From assembly GCF_002953195.1 (NCBI RefSeq), contig NZ_CP026377.1:1488001-1552000 (forward strand): a stretch of DNA of 64,000 nt, given 5' to 3'. The stretch's first letter is position 1, and each line of letters begins with the position of its first letter. A model generated the notes under the pieces. It ran no database searches. It saw only the letters and a list, made by a program, of their open reading frames with translations, and was not told where the DNA came from. Position numbers and translations under genes: made by a program. The DNA comes from Mixta gaviniae. Its GTDB lineage: Bacteria > Pseudomonadota > Gammaproteobacteria > Enterobacterales > Enterobacteriaceae. This document shows positions 1 through 10,332 of the stretch, one piece after another.

Positions 1-447
1 CTGCGGATTGCCGATATCCAGCAGTCCCATATAGGCGGTAAAGCCGGTCATGCCCAGCAGGCTCAGCCCCCAGGAGGGATGGTCCAGCACCGGGCCTTGC
101 AGTTTGACCAGGCCCTTGCCGTCCGACAGAGCGTAATCCTGCCAGCCGCTCTGACTGACGACCCAGTCGCCCGGTTGATAGTCGGCATGCTGCGACTGTT
201 CGACAATCGCCACCGTGCCGCCGCCCAGCACATCGTCGACGGCGAAAGGTTCGACATAAGAGGGCGCGTCGCTCATGCGGCCGCGCATATAGGGGTCGAG
301 CGATAAATAGACCGTGCGCAGCAGCAGCTGGCCTTCGCCGGGCGTCGGCACCGGCTGCGTATCGATGCGGAAGTTCGCTTCGGTCGGCGCGCCGTGCGGG
401 CGCGAGGCCAGGATCACGCGGCGGTTGCGCTCTTTTTGCTGTGGCAT
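1..447 (-). CDS. curA: NADPH-dependent curcumin/alkenal reductase CurA, 5' part only
   Basis: The N-terminal 149 residues of a zinc-free medium-chain reductase; the rest lies beyond the window start. The family reduces activated double bonds (curcumin, enones) with NADPH in the cytosol. Seen: the start MPQQKERNRR, then ASRPHGAPTEANF and LSLDPYMRGRMSD, the hallmark block of the YncB/PTGR subfamily, and GFTAYMGLLDIG where the cofactor domain begins. The ATG is preceded by GGAGAAAGTT on the minus strand. It reads the same way as bioA, which ends about 80 bases upstream of it; there is no sign that they form an operon. The family is about 345 residues long, so slightly less than half is present. 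Confidence 0.9.
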   Translation of the reverse strand, partial: MPQQKERNRRVILASRPHGAPTEANFRIDTQPVPTPGEGQLLLRTVYLSLDPYMRGRMSDAPSYVEPFAVDDVLGGGTVAIVEQSQHADYQPGDWVVSQSGWQDYALSDGKGLVKLQGPVLDHPSWGLSLLGMTGFTAYMGLLDIGNPQ

Positions 448-524
448 AACTTTCTCCTTTGCTAACGGGGGGATGTTAAAAGCGTAGTGCATCACACCGC
501 GGCGCGCTCAGAGGCTCCCGACGC

Positions 525-1817
525 TTATGCCGGCAAAAAGAGTTCGGGGCGATCCAGCGCCGCCTGAATGGCGTGGGTCAGCCGCGCCAGCTGCGCGGCA
601 TCGATCACATAGGGCGGCATCAGGTAGATCAGTCGGCCGAAGGGGCGGATCCAGACGCCCTGATCGACGAAAAAGCGCTGAATGGCAGCCATATTGACCG
701 GCTGCCGGCTCTCAATAACGCCGATGGCGCCCAGTACGCGCGCATCCGCCACCTGCGGATGGGAGGCCAGCGGCAGCAGTGCCGTGCGCAGCTGCTGTTC
801 AATTGCCGCCACCTGCGTCTGCCAGCCGCCTTCCTGCAAGATCGCCAGGCTGGCGTCCGCCACCGCGCAGGCGAGCGGGTTGCCCATAAAGGTAGGGCCG
901 TGCATAAAGCAGCCCGCCGCGCCGTTGCTGATGGTATTGGCCACTTCGCGCGTGGTGAGGGTAGCGGAGAGGGTCATGGTGCCGCCGGTCAGCGCTTTCC
1001 CCAGGCAGAGGATATCGGGCGCGATACCGGCATGGTCGCAGGCGAACAGCTGGCCGGTGCGGCCGAAGCCTGTCGCGATCTCATCCGCGATCAGCAGAAC
1101 CTGATGACGGTCGCATAACTCGCGCACCCGCTGCAGATAGCGTGGATGATAAAAGCGCATTCCGCCCGCCCCCTGTACCACAGGCTCCAGGATCACTGCG
1201 GCGATGCCGCCCGCGTGCGCTTCTATCAGCGCGGCGAACGCGGCGATATCCGCCTCATCCCAGCTGTCATCGAAACGGCGCTGCGGCGCCGGCGCAAACA
1301 GGTGATTCGGCAAATAGCCCTGCCACAGGCTGTGCATGGAGTTATCAGGATCGCAGACCGACATGGCGGAAAAGGTATCGCCATGATAGCCGCGCCGCAG
1401 TGTCAAAAAGCGCTGCCGCCGCTCGCCGCGCGCCTGCCAGTATTGCAGCGCCATCTTCATCGCCACTTCCACCGCCACCGAGCCGGAATCCGCGAGGAAA
1501 ACGCACTCCAGCGGCGCGGCCGTCATCGCCACCAGACGGCGACAGAGCGCCACGGCGGCAGGGTGGGTAATGCCGCCGAACATCACGTGCGACATCTGCG
1601 CCATCTGCGTTTGCAGCGCCTGATTAAGGCGCGGGTGGTTATAGCCGTGGATCGCCGCCCACCAGGAAGACATGCCGTCCACCAGCTGGCGGCCGTCGGC
1701 CAGCTGCAGGTGAACGCCCTGCGCGCCGACCACCGGATAACAGGGAAGGGGTTCGCTCATGGAGGTGTAGGGGTGCCAGATATGGTCGCGGTCAAAGGCG
1801 AGATCGTCGGAAGTCAT
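525..1817 (-). CDS. bioA: Adenosylmethionine-8-amino-7-oxononanoate aminotransferase
   Basis: PLP enzyme converting KAPA to DAPA with S-adenosylmethionine as amino donor, the antepenultimate step of biotin synthesis. 430 residues, matching the family (E. coli 429). Seen: HIWHPYTSM near the N terminus, [51 protein letters not shown] and the Schiff-base lysine K274 in [14 protein letters not shown] chose the ATG at 1817. A GTG two codons upstream would fall inside the BirA operator and would add residues absent from E. coli BioA. It is divergent from bioB, and both are controlled by the shared operator. Confidence 0.97.
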   Translation of the reverse strand: MTSDDLAFDRDHIWHPYTSMSEPLPCYPVVGAQGVHLQLADGRQLVDGMSSWWAAIHGYNHPRLNQALQTQMAQMSHVMFGGITHPAAVALCRRLVAMTAAPLECVFLADSGSVAVEVAMKMALQYWQARGERRQRFLTLRRGYHGDTFSAMSVCDPDNSMHSLWQGYLPNHLFAPAPQRRFDDSWDEADIAAFAALIEAHAGGIAAVILEPVVQGAGGMRFYHPRYLQRVRELCDRHQVLLIADEIATGFGRTGQLFACDHAGIAPDILCLGKALTGGTMTLSATLTTREVANTISNGAAGCFMHGPTFMGNPLACAVADASLAILQEGGWQTQVAAIEQQLRTALLPLASHPQVADARVLGAIGVIESRQPVNMAAIQRFFVDQGVWIRPFGRLIYLMPPYVIDAAQLARLTHAIQAALDRPELFLPA

Positions 1818-1822
1818 GATCA

Positions 1823-1857
1823 CTTGTAAACCAAAAAGAAAAGATTTAGTTTACAAG
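1823..1857. promoter_or_regulatory. BirA (biotin) operator between bioA and bioB
   Basis: Inverted repeat with arms CTTGTAAAC (1823-1831) and GTTTACAAG (1849-1857), separated by 17 bases of A-rich sequence. Arms and spacing match the known E. coli bioO site, where biotinyl-5'-AMP-bound BirA dimers shut off both divergent promoters. The left arm ends six bases from the bioA ATG, so bioA has almost no leader and no clear Shine-Dalgarno sequence. Confidence 0.92.
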
Positions 1858-1902
1858 CATAATCGGGTTCCACAATAAAAACGACACTTTTTGGAGTAAG
1901 CA

Positions 1903-2934
1903 ATGGCGATGCGCTGGACGCTGGCAGAGGCTCAGGCCCTGTTCAATAAACCTTTTCTCGAACTGATGTTTGAAGCGCAGCAGGTACACCGACAGCACTT
2001 CGATCCGCGGCAGGTGCAGGTCAGCACGCTGCTGTCGATCAAGACTGGCGCCTGCCCGGAAGACTGCAAATATTGCCCGCAGAGCGCCCGTTACAAAACC
2101 GGTCTGGAGTCGGAGCGCCTGATGGAGGTGGAAGAGGTGCTGGCCTCGGCGCGTAAAGCGAAGGCGGCGGGTTCATCGCGTTTCTGCATGGGCGCGGCGT
2201 GGAAAAACCCCAATGACCGCGATATGCCGTACCTTGAGAAAATGGTGCAGGGCGTGAAAGAGATGGGGATGGAAACCTGTATGACGCTGGGCACCCTGAG
2301 CGACGCGCAGGCGCAGCGGCTGGGCGAAGCTGGCCTCGATTTTTACAACCACAACCTTGATACCTCGCCGGAGTTTTACGGCAATATCATCACCACCCGC
2401 ACCTATCAGGAGCGTCTCGACACGTTGGATAAGGTGCGCGGAGCGGGGATTAAAGTCTGCTCCGGCGGCATCGTCGGTCTTGGCGAAGAGGTGAAAGATC
2501 GTGCGGCGCTGCTGGTGCAGCTGGCGAACCTGCCGACGCCGCCGGAAAGCGTGCCGATTAATATGCTGGTGAAGGTCAAAGGCACGCCGCTGGCAGAAAA
2601 TGAAGATGTCGACCCATTCGATTTTATCCGCACCATCGCGGTGGCGCGCATTATGATGCCCACCTCCCATGTGCGCCTCTCCGCCGGGCGCGAACAGATG
2701 AGCGAGCAGACCCAGGCGATGTGCTTTATGGCCGGCGCCAACTCCATTTTCTACGGCTGCAAACTGCTGACCACGCCGAACCCGGAAGAGGACAAAGATC
2801 TGCTGCTGTTCCGTAAGCTGGGCCTCAACCCGGAACACACCCACACCCGCGCGGGCGACAACGAACAGCAGCAGGCGCTGGCGCAGCAGCTGGTTAACGC
2901 CGATACCGCGCACTATTACAACGCGGCGCCGTAA
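1903..2934 (+). CDS. bioB: Biotin synthase (radical SAM)
   Basis: Inserts sulfur into dethiobiotin, the last step of biotin synthesis, using a radical-SAM [4Fe-4S] cluster and a sacrificial auxiliary Fe-S cluster. 343 residues (E. coli 346). Seen: the cluster motif CPEDCKYC with cysteines 51, 55 and 58, [20 protein letters not shown] leading into it, [23 protein letters not shown] and [10 protein letters not shown], all typical of BioB. The ATG follows TTGGAGTAAGCA. It is the first gene of bioBFCD; its TAA shares one base with the bioF ATG. Repression by BirA is inferred from the operator. Confidence 0.98.
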   Translation: MAMRWTLAEAQALFNKPFLELMFEAQQVHRQHFDPRQVQVSTLLSIKTGACPEDCKYCPQSARYKTGLESERLMEVEEVLASARKAKAAGSSRFCMGAAWKNPNDRDMPYLEKMVQGVKEMGMETCMTLGTLSDAQAQRLGEAGLDFYNHNLDTSPEFYGNIITTRTYQERLDTLDKVRGAGIKVCSGGIVGLGEEVKDRAALLVQLANLPTPPESVPINMLVKVKGTPLAENEDVDPFDFIRTIAVARIMMPTSHVRLSAGREQMSEQTQAMCFMAGANSIFYGCKLLTTPNPEEDKDLLLFRKLGLNPEHTHTRAGDNEQQQALAQQLVNADTAHYYNAAP

Positions 2935-4106
2935 TGAGCTGGCAACATCGCATCGCTGAGGCGCTGCAGGCGCGTCAGCAGCAGCAGCGTCTGCGCCAGC
3001 GCAGCCTGCTACTGCCCGACGGCGCGGGCTGGGTGCGGCATGAAGGAGAGCGCTACCGCAACTTTGCCGGCAACGACTATCTCGGGCTGAGCGATGATGC
3101 GCGCATTGTTCATGCCTGGCAGCAGGGGGCGGCACGCTACGGCGTCGGCGCCGGCGCTTCCGGGCATGTGACCGGCTATCTGCAGCCCCATGCGGCGCTG
3201 GAGAGGGCGCTGGCGGAGTGGCTCGGCTATCCCTGCGCGCTGTTGTTTAACGCCGGCTACGCCGCCAACCAGGCGGTGATCGGCGCGCTGGCGGCGCAGG
3301 GCGATCGTATTCTGGCGGATAAGCTGTCGCACGCTTCGCTGCTGGAGGCCGCCAGCCTCAGCCCGGCCACCCTGCGGCGCTTCGCCCATAACCAGCCGGA
3401 AAGCCTGCATCGACTGCTCGCTTCGCCTGCCGGGGGCGACACGCTGGTGGTAACCGAAGGGGTATTCAGCATGGATGGCGACAGCGCGCCGCTGAGCGCG
3501 CTGCATCAGCTGACGCAGCAGGCGGGCGGCTGGCTGCTGGTGGATGACGCGCACGGCATCGGCGTACAGGGCGAACAGGGGCGCGGCAGCTGCTGGCAGC
3601 AGGGCATCAGGCCGGAATTGCTGATCGTCACTTTCGGTAAGGCGTTCGGCGTCAGCGGCGCGGCGCTGCTGTGCGATCGGTCCACCGCCGACTATCTGCT
3701 GCAGTTCGCCCGTCATCTGATTTACAGCACTGCGATGCCGCCCGCGCAGGCGGAAGCGCTGCGCGCGGCCCTTGAGGCGGTGCGGCAGGGCGACGATCTG
3801 CGCGCCCGGCTGGTGGAAAATATTGCCCGTTTCCGCCACGGCGCGCAGCAGCTGGGCCTGGCGTTGACGCCATCGACCACCGCCATCCAGCCGCTGATCG
3901 TCGGTGACGACGCGCAGGCGCTCGCCCTCGCCAGCGCGCTGCGCCAGCGTGGCTGTTGGGTGACGGCGATCCGGCCGCCGACGGTGCCGCCCGGCACGGC
4001 ACGGCTGCGCATCACCCTCACGGCGCGCCATACGGCGGAGGATATCGACCGGCTGCTGGAGGCGCTGCATGAAGCCCTGGGGCAGGTTGTCGGAGGCGTA
4101 GCATGA
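2934..4106 (+). CDS. bioF: 8-amino-7-oxononanoate (KAPA) synthase
   Basis: PLP enzyme condensing pimeloyl-thioester with L-alanine to give KAPA, the first step of biotin ring assembly. 390 residues. Seen: the glycine-rich [13 protein letters not shown] block, HASLLEA, the aspartate of [13 protein letters not shown], and the PLP lysine K236 in [13 protein letters not shown]. The start codon overlaps the bioB stop by one base and the end overlaps bioC by four bases, so translational coupling is likely. Nothing unusual. Confidence 0.97.
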   Translation: MSWQHRIAEALQARQQQQRLRQRSLLLPDGAGWVRHEGERYRNFAGNDYLGLSDDARIVHAWQQGAARYGVGAGASGHVTGYLQPHAALERALAEWLGYPCALLFNAGYAANQAVIGALAAQGDRILADKLSHASLLEAASLSPATLRRFAHNQPESLHRLLASPAGGDTLVVTEGVFSMDGDSAPLSALHQLTQQAGGWLLVDDAHGIGVQGEQGRGSCWQQGIRPELLIVTFGKAFGVSGAALLCDRSTADYLLQFARHLIYSTAMPPAQAEALRAALEAVRQGDDLRARLVENIARFRHGAQQLGLALTPSTTAIQPLIVGDDAQALALASALRQRGCWVTAIRPPTVPPGTARLRITLTARHTAEDIDRLLEALHEALGQVVGGVA

Positions 4107-4861
4107 CGCAGAGGGTGAATAAGCAGGCGGTCGCCCAGGCGTTTGGCCGGGCGGCGGACGGCTATGAACGCTACGCCGATTTCCAGCGCTACAGCGGCGA
4201 ACGGTTGATGGCGTTGCTGCCGCCGTCCGCCGCCGGCACAGTGCTGGATGCAGGCTGCGGCACCGGCTGGTTCAGTCGGCGCTGGCAGCAGCAGGGGCAT
4301 CGGGTGATTGCGCTCGATCTCTCGTCGGGCATGCTGGCGCAGGCGCGCCGTGACGCTTCGGCGCAACACTATCTGCTGGGCGACATTGAGGCGCTGCCGC
4401 TGCGGCGGCACAGCGTCGATATCAGCTGGAGCAACCTTGCGGTGCAATGGTGTGACAGCCTGGCGCAGGGGATCCGCGAACTGCACCGGGTGACGCGTCC
4501 CGGCGGCCGGGTGCTGTTTTCCACCCTGGCGGACGCTTCGCTGCATGAGATGCGCAGCGCCTGGCAGGCGCTGGATAACTACCAGCACGTAAACACCTTT
4601 TTATCCGAGGCGGCGATCCGCCAGGCGTGCGGCAAGCTGGCGCTGCGGCTGGAAAGCGAAACGGTGACGCAGCACTTTCCCGATGTGCTGAGCGCGCTGC
4701 AATCGCTGAAAGGCATCGGCGCCACCCATATTCATCAGGGGCGCGCCAGCGGCCTGTTGACCCGTCAGCGGCTGCTGCAGCTGCAGCAGCGCTGGCCGCA
4801 GGATGCGCAGGGCTATCGCCTCTCTTACCAACTGATTACCGGAGTGATTGATTGTGAGTAA
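4103..4861 (+). CDS. bioC: Malonyl-ACP O-methyltransferase
   Basis: SAM-dependent methyltransferase that methylates malonyl-ACP so that the fatty-acid machinery can build the pimeloyl moiety of biotin. 252 residues. Seen: [23 protein letters not shown] at the N terminus, the SAM-binding loop [24 protein letters not shown] with the acidic ribose-binding residue, and a class I Rossmann layout. The start overlaps bioF by ATGA. The end overlaps the start of bioD by eight bases. Confidence 0.96.
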   Translation: MTQRVNKQAVAQAFGRAADGYERYADFQRYSGERLMALLPPSAAGTVLDAGCGTGWFSRRWQQQGHRVIALDLSSGMLAQARRDASAQHYLLGDIEALPLRRHSVDISWSNLAVQWCDSLAQGIRELHRVTRPGGRVLFSTLADASLHEMRSAWQALDNYQHVNTFLSEAAIRQACGKLALRLESETVTQHFPDVLSALQSLKGIGATHIHQGRASGLLTRQRLLQLQQRWPQDAQGYRLSYQLITGVIDCE

Positions 4862-5534
4862 CTGCTGGTTTCTGACCGGAACCGATACTGAAGTGGGAAA
4901 AACCGTAGTCAGCAGCGCGCTGCTGCAGGCGGCGGCGCGCGCAGGCTTTACCACCGCAGGCTATAAGCCGGTAGCCTCGGGCAGCGAGATGACGCCGGAC
5001 GGCATCCGCAACGGCGACGCGCTGGCGCTGCAGCGCAACAGCAGCCTGCCGCTGCGCTATGAAGAGGTGAATCCGCTGGTGTTCCTTGAACCCACCTCGC
5101 CGCACATCGTCAGCGCCGACACCGGTCAGCCGATCGCCTTTTCGCGTCTCTCCGCCGGGCTGGATGCGCTACGGGCAAAAGCGGAATGGGTGCTGGTGGA
5201 AGGGGCGGGCGGCTGGTATACGCCGCTCTCAGAGCAGCAGACCTTCGCCGACTGGGTGAAGCAGGAGCGGCTGCCGGTGATTCTGGTCGTGGGCATTAAG
5301 CTGGGCTGCATCAACCACGCGTTGCTGACGGCGGAGGCGGTGCTGAATGCCGGGCTGCCGCTGGCGGGTTGGATCGCGAACGATATCCAGCCGCCGGGCA
5401 AACGGCATCAGGCCTATCTGGCGACGCTGCGTCAGCGCCTGCCCGCGCCGTTTCTCGGCGAAATCCCTTTTCTGGAGGATGTCGAAAGCGACAGGCTGGG
5501 CGACTATCTGCGTCTGCCGGAAGGCACTAGCTGA
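4854..5534 (+). CDS. bioD: Dethiobiotin synthetase
   Basis: ATP-dependent carboxylase closing the ureido ring of dethiobiotin. 226 residues from the chosen start. Seen: the P-loop FLTGTDTEVGKTVVSS, YKPVASGSE, VEGAGGWYTPL and the nucleotide-specificity region VVGIKLGCINHALLT. I start at GTG 4854: GGAG at 4841-4844 lies nine bases before it, and E. coli bioD also begins with GTG. An upstream TTG (4848) would leave only three bases to that Shine-Dalgarno sequence. The last eight bases overlap the end of the convergent ABC ATPase gene. Confidence 0.96.
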   Translation: MSNCWFLTGTDTEVGKTVVSSALLQAAARAGFTTAGYKPVASGSEMTPDGIRNGDALALQRNSSLPLRYEEVNPLVFLEPTSPHIVSADTGQPIAFSRLSAGLDALRAKAEWVLVEGAGGWYTPLSEQQTFADWVKQERLPVILVVGIKLGCINHALLTAEAVLNAGLPLAGWIANDIQPPGKRHQAYLATLRQRLPAPFLGEIPFLEDVESDRLGDYLRLPEGTS

Positions 5535-6243
5535 CCGCCAGCCATTTATCCAGCACCGACTCATCCAGCTCCGCAACGTGGCCCTGCGCCACGTTGCGTC
5601 CATGATGCAGCAGCAAAAAGTAGTCCGCCACGCGGCGAATAAACGAAACGCGCTGCTCCAGCAGCAGGATGGTCAGGCCAAACTCGTGGTTCAGGCGGTG
5701 CAGCAGATTGCCGGTCTCCTCCTCCAGCCACGGCGACATCCCTTCCGTCGGCTCATCCAGGATCAGCAGGCGCGGCTGCAGCGTCAGGGCTCTGGCCAGC
5801 GCCAGCTGCTGCTGCAGCTCCGGCGGCAGTTCGCCGCTGCGTTGATGACGCCGCCGCCACAGCGTCGGAAACAGGTCGCTCACCAGCGGCGGCAGGGTGC
5901 AGTGACGATCGTCCTGACCGGCCAGCAGCGCGATAAGTAAATTCTCTTCCACGCTGAGCTGGGAGAAGATCTGTCTTCCCTGCGGCACATAGCCGATGCC
6001 CAGCCGCGCGCGTTTGTCCGCCGGCTGCGCCAGCAAATCCTCCGGCGGCGAACCATCCTGCTGCCACATCATGCTGCCGCTGTTGATCGGCAGACGCCCC
6101 ATAATGCAGTTCACCAGCGTGGTTTTCCCCATCCCCGGCTGGCCGATAATGCCGGTGCAGGTGCCGGGCGGCAGATCGAGATCGACATCCCACAGGATAT
6201 GGTTTTTACCGTAGAACTGATTAACCGAACGTAAACTCAGCAT
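5527..6243 (-). CDS. Orphan UrtE/LivF-like ABC transporter ATPase with degenerate signature
   Basis: A 238-residue ATP-binding subunit resembling UrtE, which with UrtABCD imports urea; none of those partners is in the window. Seen: LNQ/YG-type start (SVNQFYGKNHILWDVDL), Walker A GQPGMGKTT, Q-loop GYVPQGRQIFSQLSVEENL, Walker B LLILDEPTEGMSP and the LivF-type ILLLEQRVSF. The ABC signature, LSGGQQQQ in UrtE, here reads LPPELQQQ, so the serine and glycines that touch ATP are gone. The ATG at 6243 follows AAGGAGAG; a GTG nine codons upstream lacks support. It may be a decaying or repurposed remnant. The UrtE assignment is by recalled similarity. Confidence 0.75.
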   Translation of the reverse strand: MLSLRSVNQFYGKNHILWDVDLDLPPGTCTGIIGQPGMGKTTLVNCIMGRLPINSGSMMWQQDGSPPEDLLAQPADKRARLGIGYVPQGRQIFSQLSVEENLLIALLAGQDDRHCTLPPLVSDLFPTLWRRRHQRSGELPPELQQQLALARALTLQPRLLILDEPTEGMSPWLEEETGNLLHRLNHEFGLTILLLEQRVSFIRRVADYFLLLHHGRNVAQGHVAELDESVLDKWLAVS

Positions 6244-6737
6244 CTGATACTCTCCTTCCGTACTTGTCACATCATTCTGTCGGGCGGCCCGCTTTTTAGC
6301 GGGTCGGCCACAGGCGTCGGCGAGTCATATCACCGTTCCTTTCCGCGATCGGCGCATTCACAGAAGGACCTGCCTTTCTTGCAATCCGCAGGCCAACAGC
6401 CAGCGGCAAAATAAAAAAGCGCATGGCGGATAGCGCAGGGGCGGAAAAATTGGTCAGCGTTGCTTAACAATTTACGCCGGGAACAGATCCGCTGCACTTT
6501 TGTGGTGCCGCTCAGGCGGCGCTTATGGTGCAGAGGGGCCAGCATAAGGCAGGAAAATTTATTAATAACGGATTGACGCGGGCGAGGAAAAAGTTTCGAC
6601 ATCGCCGGAGCGCATGGGGAAATGGCTGCAAATCAGAAGCGGTCAGGCTGCAAAAAGGCGAAAAAAAAATATTTCATTCCTGTTACGCTGCCGGGAGGAA
6701 TTTTATCCATCCCCGATGTTGCGGGGCCTGTAAACAG
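6244..6737. other. Intergenic region without a supported gene
   Basis: Leader of the UrtE-like ATPase gene plus sequence upstream of uvrB. It contains a small hairpin, CCCGCT/AGCGGG at 6288-6303, in the likely 5' leader of the ATPase transcript. A 90-codon minus-strand frame and a 115-codon plus-strand frame cross the region; neither has recognisable similarity, a good ribosome site or the codon use of neighbouring genes. I annotate no gene here. Confidence 0.6.
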
Positions 6738-6760
6738 TTATCCACCATTCCTGTGGATAA
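6738..6760. promoter_or_regulatory. Inverted pair of DnaA boxes upstream of uvrB
   Basis: TTATCCACC at 6738-6746 (8 of 9 to TTATNCACA) faces TGTGGATAA at 6752-6760, whose complement TTATCCACA is a perfect box. Five bases separate them. DnaA boxes have been reported in the far-upstream E. coli uvrB regulatory region; the equivalent position here, about 400 bases before the start codon, suggests DnaA input to uvrB. This is inference from sequence only. Confidence 0.65.
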
Positions 6761-7052
6761 CCATGTGCATTACCGAGTGAAAACAACGTGCAGACCAGAG
6801 CGGGCGCGGCTTTTTCCTGAACTGGCGGTAAACTGGACTTTATTTATATTCACTTTATTTTCAGCAAGTTAATTAAAATCAAGCCTGCCGCTGCGCGCGC
6901 TTTTTTCCATGGTCGCTTTTACGCTGCGCCTATTGACAAATGTTAAAGGATCACATTGGCTGGGGATAACATTGCACCTCTTAATATTATCGCTGTGTAA
7001 TGATAAGCCTTAAAATCTCTGCTTTGCCTTTTTCGTGCGGATCGGGCAAAAT

Positions 7053-7072
7053 AACTGATTATTTATCCAGTA
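7053..7072 (+). promoter_or_regulatory. LexA (SOS) box of uvrB
   Basis: AACTGATTATTTATCCAGTA fits CTG-N10-CAG and differs little from the E. coli uvrB SOS box. It lies 78 bases before the uvrB ATG, just upstream of the likely promoter, so LexA repression relieved by DNA damage is expected. Confidence 0.88.
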
Positions 7073-7079
7073 TCCCGCG

Positions 7080-7108
7080 CTGGAAAAATCATCGAAGCGG
7101 AGTAAAAT
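7080..7108 (+). promoter_or_regulatory. Probable uvrB promoter (P1-like)
   Basis: A -10 element TAAAAT at 7103-7108 sits in GAGTAAAATTACCA-like context, the same as E. coli uvrB P1. With a 17-base spacer the -35 position reads CTGGAA, a weak match. The start point would be about 35 bases before the ATG. Confidence 0.55.
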
Positions 7109-7149
7109 TACCATCCTGTCCGTGCAATTCTTCAGCAGAGATCTTCATA

Positions 7150-9171
7150 ATGAGTAAAGCTTTTAAACTTAACTCCGCCTTTCAGCCCTCTGGCGACCAG
7201 CCTGAGGCGATACGCCGTCTGAAAGAGGGGCTTGAGGACGGTCTGGCGCACCAGACGCTGCTGGGGGTAACCGGCTCAGGGAAAACATTCACCGTCGCCA
7301 ACGTGATCGCCGATCTTAACCGGCCCACCATGGTGCTGGCGCCGAACAAAACGCTGGCCGCCCAGCTCTATGGCGAGATGAAAGAGTTCTTCCCGGACAA
7401 TGCCGTTGAGTATTTCGTTTCTTACTACGACTACTATCAGCCTGAAGCCTACGTGCCCAGCTCCGACACCTTTATCGAAAAAGACGCCGCGGTAAACGAA
7501 CATATCGAACAGATGCGTCTTTCCGCCACCAAAGCGCTGCTGGAGCGGCGTGACGTGATTGTGGTGGCATCGGTCTCGGCCATTTACGGCCTGGGCGATC
7601 CCGATCTTTACCTGAAAATGATGCTGCATCTGTCGCGCGGCATGATCATCGACCAGCGCAGTATTTTGCGTCGTCTGGCCGAGCTGCAGTACAGCCGCAA
7701 CGATCAGGCTTTTCAGCGCGGCACCTTCCGCGTGCGCGGCGAGGTGATCGACATTTTCCCTGCGGAATCGGACGATATCGCCCTGCGCGTCGAGCTGTTC
7801 GATGAAGAGGTGGAGCGGCTCTCACTGTTCGATCCGCTGACCGGCCAGGTGGATTCGGTGGTGCCGCGTTTCACCATCTACCCGAAAACCCACTACGTCA
7901 CCCCGCGCGAGCGCATCGTACAGGCGATGGAAGAGATCAAGCTGGAGCTGGCCGATCGCCGCAAAAACCTGCTGGCTAATAACAAGCTGCTGGAAGAGCA
8001 ACGCATCACGCAGCGCACCCAGTTCGACCTGGAGATGATGAACGAGCTGGGCTATTGCTCCGGCATCGAGAACTACTCGCGCTATCTCTCCGGGCGCGGG
8101 CCGGGCCAGCCGCCGCCGACCCTGTTTGACTACCTGCCGGCTGACGGCCTGCTGGTGGTGGATGAGTCGCACGTGACCATTCCGCAAATTGGCGGCATGT
8201 ATCGCGGCGACCGCGCGCGCAAAGAGACGCTGGTGGAATATGGCTTCCGCCTGCCGTCGGCGCTGGATAACCGTCCGCTGAAGTTTGAGGAGTTCGAGGC
8301 GCTGGTGCCGCAGACCATCTACGTCTCGGCGACGCCGGGCAACTATGAGCTGGAAAAATCGGGCGACGAGATCATCGACCAGGTGGTGCGTCCGACCGGC
8401 CTGCTGGATCCGATTATCGAGGTGCGTCCGGTGACCACCCAGGTGGACGATCTGCTGTCAGAAATCCGCAAACGCGTGGCAATCAACGAGCGTGTGCTGG
8501 TGACGACGCTGACCAAGCGCATGGCGGAAGATCTGACGGAATATCTGGAGGAGCATGGCGAGCGCGTGCGCTACCTGCACTCCGATATCGATACCGTCGA
8601 GCGTATGGAAATTATCCGCGACCTGCGCCTGGGCGAGTTCGACGTGCTGGTAGGCATCAACCTGCTGCGTGAGGGGCTGGATATGCCGGAAGTGTCACTG
8701 GTGGCGATCCTTGACGCTGACAAAGAGGGCTTTCTGCGTTCCGAGCGCTCGCTTATCCAGACCATCGGCCGCGCGGCGCGTAACGTCAACGGCAAGGCGA
8801 TCCTCTACGGCGATAAAATCACGCCTTCCATGGCGCGCGCCATCAGCGAAACCGAACGCCGTCGCGAGAAGCAGACCGAGTACAATACCGAGCATGGCAT
8901 CGTGCCGCAGGGCCTGAACAAGAAAATCACTGATATTCTTGAACTGGGCAAGAGCGCTACCAAAGGGAAAACGCGCGGCAAACCGGCAAGCCGCAGCGTA
9001 AGCGAAGCGGAGGCGAGCTATATGGCGCTGACGCCGCAGGCGCTGCAGAAGAAAATCCATCAGCTGGAAGGGCAGATGCAGCAGCATGCGCAGAATCTGG
9101 AGTTTGAAGAGGCGGCACAGGTGCGCGATCAGCTGCACGAGCTGCGCGAACTCTTTATCGCCGCCTCGTAA
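7150..9171 (+). CDS. uvrB: UvrABC excinuclease subunit B
   Basis: Damage-verifying helicase-like subunit of nucleotide excision repair; loads with UvrA and recruits UvrC. 673 residues, identical in length to E. coli UvrB. Seen: Walker [11 protein letters not shown] near residue 40, the beta-hairpin [12 protein letters not shown] that probes [21 protein letters not shown], helicase motif [24 protein letters not shown], and a C-terminal UVR domain ([20 protein letters not shown]). The open frame continues 50 codons upstream, but that stretch is the promoter and LexA box; [18 protein letters not shown] is the conserved start. Confidence 0.98.
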   Translation: MSKAFKLNSAFQPSGDQPEAIRRLKEGLEDGLAHQTLLGVTGSGKTFTVANVIADLNRPTMVLAPNKTLAAQLYGEMKEFFPDNAVEYFVSYYDYYQPEAYVPSSDTFIEKDAAVNEHIEQMRLSATKALLERRDVIVVASVSAIYGLGDPDLYLKMMLHLSRGMIIDQRSILRRLAELQYSRNDQAFQRGTFRVRGEVIDIFPAESDDIALRVELFDEEVERLSLFDPLTGQVDSVVPRFTIYPKTHYVTPRERIVQAMEEIKLELADRRKNLLANNKLLEEQRITQRTQFDLEMMNELGYCSGIENYSRYLSGRGPGQPPPTLFDYLPADGLLVVDESHVTIPQIGGMYRGDRARKETLVEYGFRLPSALDNRPLKFEEFEALVPQTIYVSATPGNYELEKSGDEIIDQVVRPTGLLDPIIEVRPVTTQVDDLLSEIRKRVAINERVLVTTLTKRMAEDLTEYLEEHGERVRYLHSDIDTVERMEIIRDLRLGEFDVLVGINLLREGLDMPEVSLVAILDADKEGFLRSERSLIQTIGRAARNVNGKAILYGDKITPSMARAISETERRREKQTEYNTEHGIVPQGLNKKITDILELGKSATKGKTRGKPASRSVSEAEASYMALTPQALQKKIHQLEGQMQQHAQNLEFEEAAQVRDQLHELRELFIAAS

Positions 9172-9201
9172 GGCGAGCAGGGCCCTGACGGGCGGGCGGC
9201 G

Positions 9202-10110
9202 TTAGCCGAGCGCCTGCAGCGCCTGCTCCAGCGCCAGACGCAGCAGCTGGCGGTCGTGGCGGTAGGGAATATCGGCCGCTTCCAGCGGCTGCTGCACAAT
9301 CAGACGGTCCTGTACTCCCTGCGTATCGACGCGCGGGCCGACCACCACCGCGTCGATCACTTTTTTGCCAATCGTCTCTTCCATGATCGCCAGCTTATCC
9401 TCCAGCCGCAGCGCGGCGGCGGCCGGGCTAAGTTCGCGGCCCAGGTTGCCAATGAAAATCAGCGGCGCGTGGGTACGGCGCAGCGCCTGCGCCATCTCCT
9501 CCATCAGCAGCACCGGCATCAGGCTGGTGAAAAAGCTGCCTGGCCCCATCAGGATCAGATCCGCTTCGGCCACCGCTTCAATCGCCTCGCGCGTCGGCGA
9601 CACGTTGGGATGCAGCATCAGCTCCTGCGGCGCCTGCGTCAGCGTGTCGATCGCCGTTTCGCCATACACCATATTGCCTTCGCTGTCGGTCGCCACCAGA
9701 TCGACCGGCTGCTCCGACATCGGGATCAGAAAGGCGTCCACTTTCAGCATATTGCGGATCAGGTTAATCGCCTCCAGCGGGCGTACGCTGAGGTGATCCA
9801 GCGCCTTCAGCATCAGGTTGCCAAGGTTATGGCCCGCCAGCTCGCCGTTGCCGGTAAAGCGATATTCAAACATCGCCGAGGCGACGCCCGGCTCGGTGAT
9901 CAGCTGGTTCAGACAGTTACGCATATCGCCCCAGGCGATGCCCCCTTCCGAACGTCGGATGCGTCCGGTCGAGCCGCCGTTGTCAGTGGTGGTGACGATG
10001 CCGGTCAGCCGTGAGCCGAGGGGGGCGAGGGCGGACATGACGCGGCCCAGACCGTGGCCGCCGCCGAGAGCGACCACCCGATCCAGATCCGCAAGGGTAC
10101 GATTACGCAT
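9202..10110 (-). CDS. yvcK: YvcK/CofD-like gluconeogenesis factor family protein
   Basis: 302-residue cytosolic protein of the YvcK (E. coli YbhK) family, which has a CofD-like fold and binds UDP-sugars in Bacillus, where it affects growth on gluconeogenic carbon sources and cell shape. Seen: [17 protein letters not shown] nucleotide-binding start, [30 protein letters not shown], and [18 protein letters not shown]. The ATG follows AGGAGAGTT. It lies between uvrB and moaA, as in E. coli. Its exact enzymatic role, if any, is not established. Confidence 0.92.
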   Translation of the reverse strand: MRNRTLADLDRVVALGGGHGLGRVMSALAPLGSRLTGIVTTTDNGGSTGRIRRSEGGIAWGDMRNCLNQLITEPGVASAMFEYRFTGNGELAGHNLGNLMLKALDHLSVRPLEAINLIRNMLKVDAFLIPMSEQPVDLVATDSEGNMVYGETAIDTLTQAPQELMLHPNVSPTREAIEAVAEADLILMGPGSFFTSLMPVLLMEEMAQALRRTHAPLIFIGNLGRELSPAAAALRLEDKLAIMEETIGKKVIDAVVVGPRVDTQGVQDRLIVQQPLEAADIPYRHDRQLLRLALEQALQALG

Positions 10111-10330
10111 AACTCTCCTGACAGTGAATAACGCCGACGGATGTCAGCCAGGCACAGAATAATGGTTTCTCGCCCCGTTTAACACTCTCCGCCGCCGCCC
10201 GGCGCGTCGGACGGCGGTAGTACAACAAAGAGAAGCGGCTTATTGCAATCATCGTTCGCGCCTCGTTTAAGGTATATAGCGGCCAGGCAGAGGGAACGTG
10301 CAGCGATCGTGCAGGAAAAGGCGGTAAAAT
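10111..10330. other. Promoter-side gap between yvcK and the moaA regulatory region
   Basis: Upstream leader of yvcK (minus strand). A 109-codon minus-strand frame crosses it with no family similarity or ribosome site. I see no gene. The moaA control elements begin right after it. Confidence 0.5.
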
Positions 10331-10332
10331 AT

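Noticed and set aside
1821..1823. GTG start for bioA two codons upstream
   Set aside because: It lies in the BirA operator arm; the ATG at 1817 matches the E. coli start.
2173..3135. 320-codon minus-strand frame across bioB and bioF
   Set aside because: It crosses two well-supported genes and has no recognisable domain.
6330..6602. 90-codon minus-strand frame in the bioD-uvrB gap
   Set aside because: No Shine-Dalgarno sequence, biased composition and no similarity that I can recognise.
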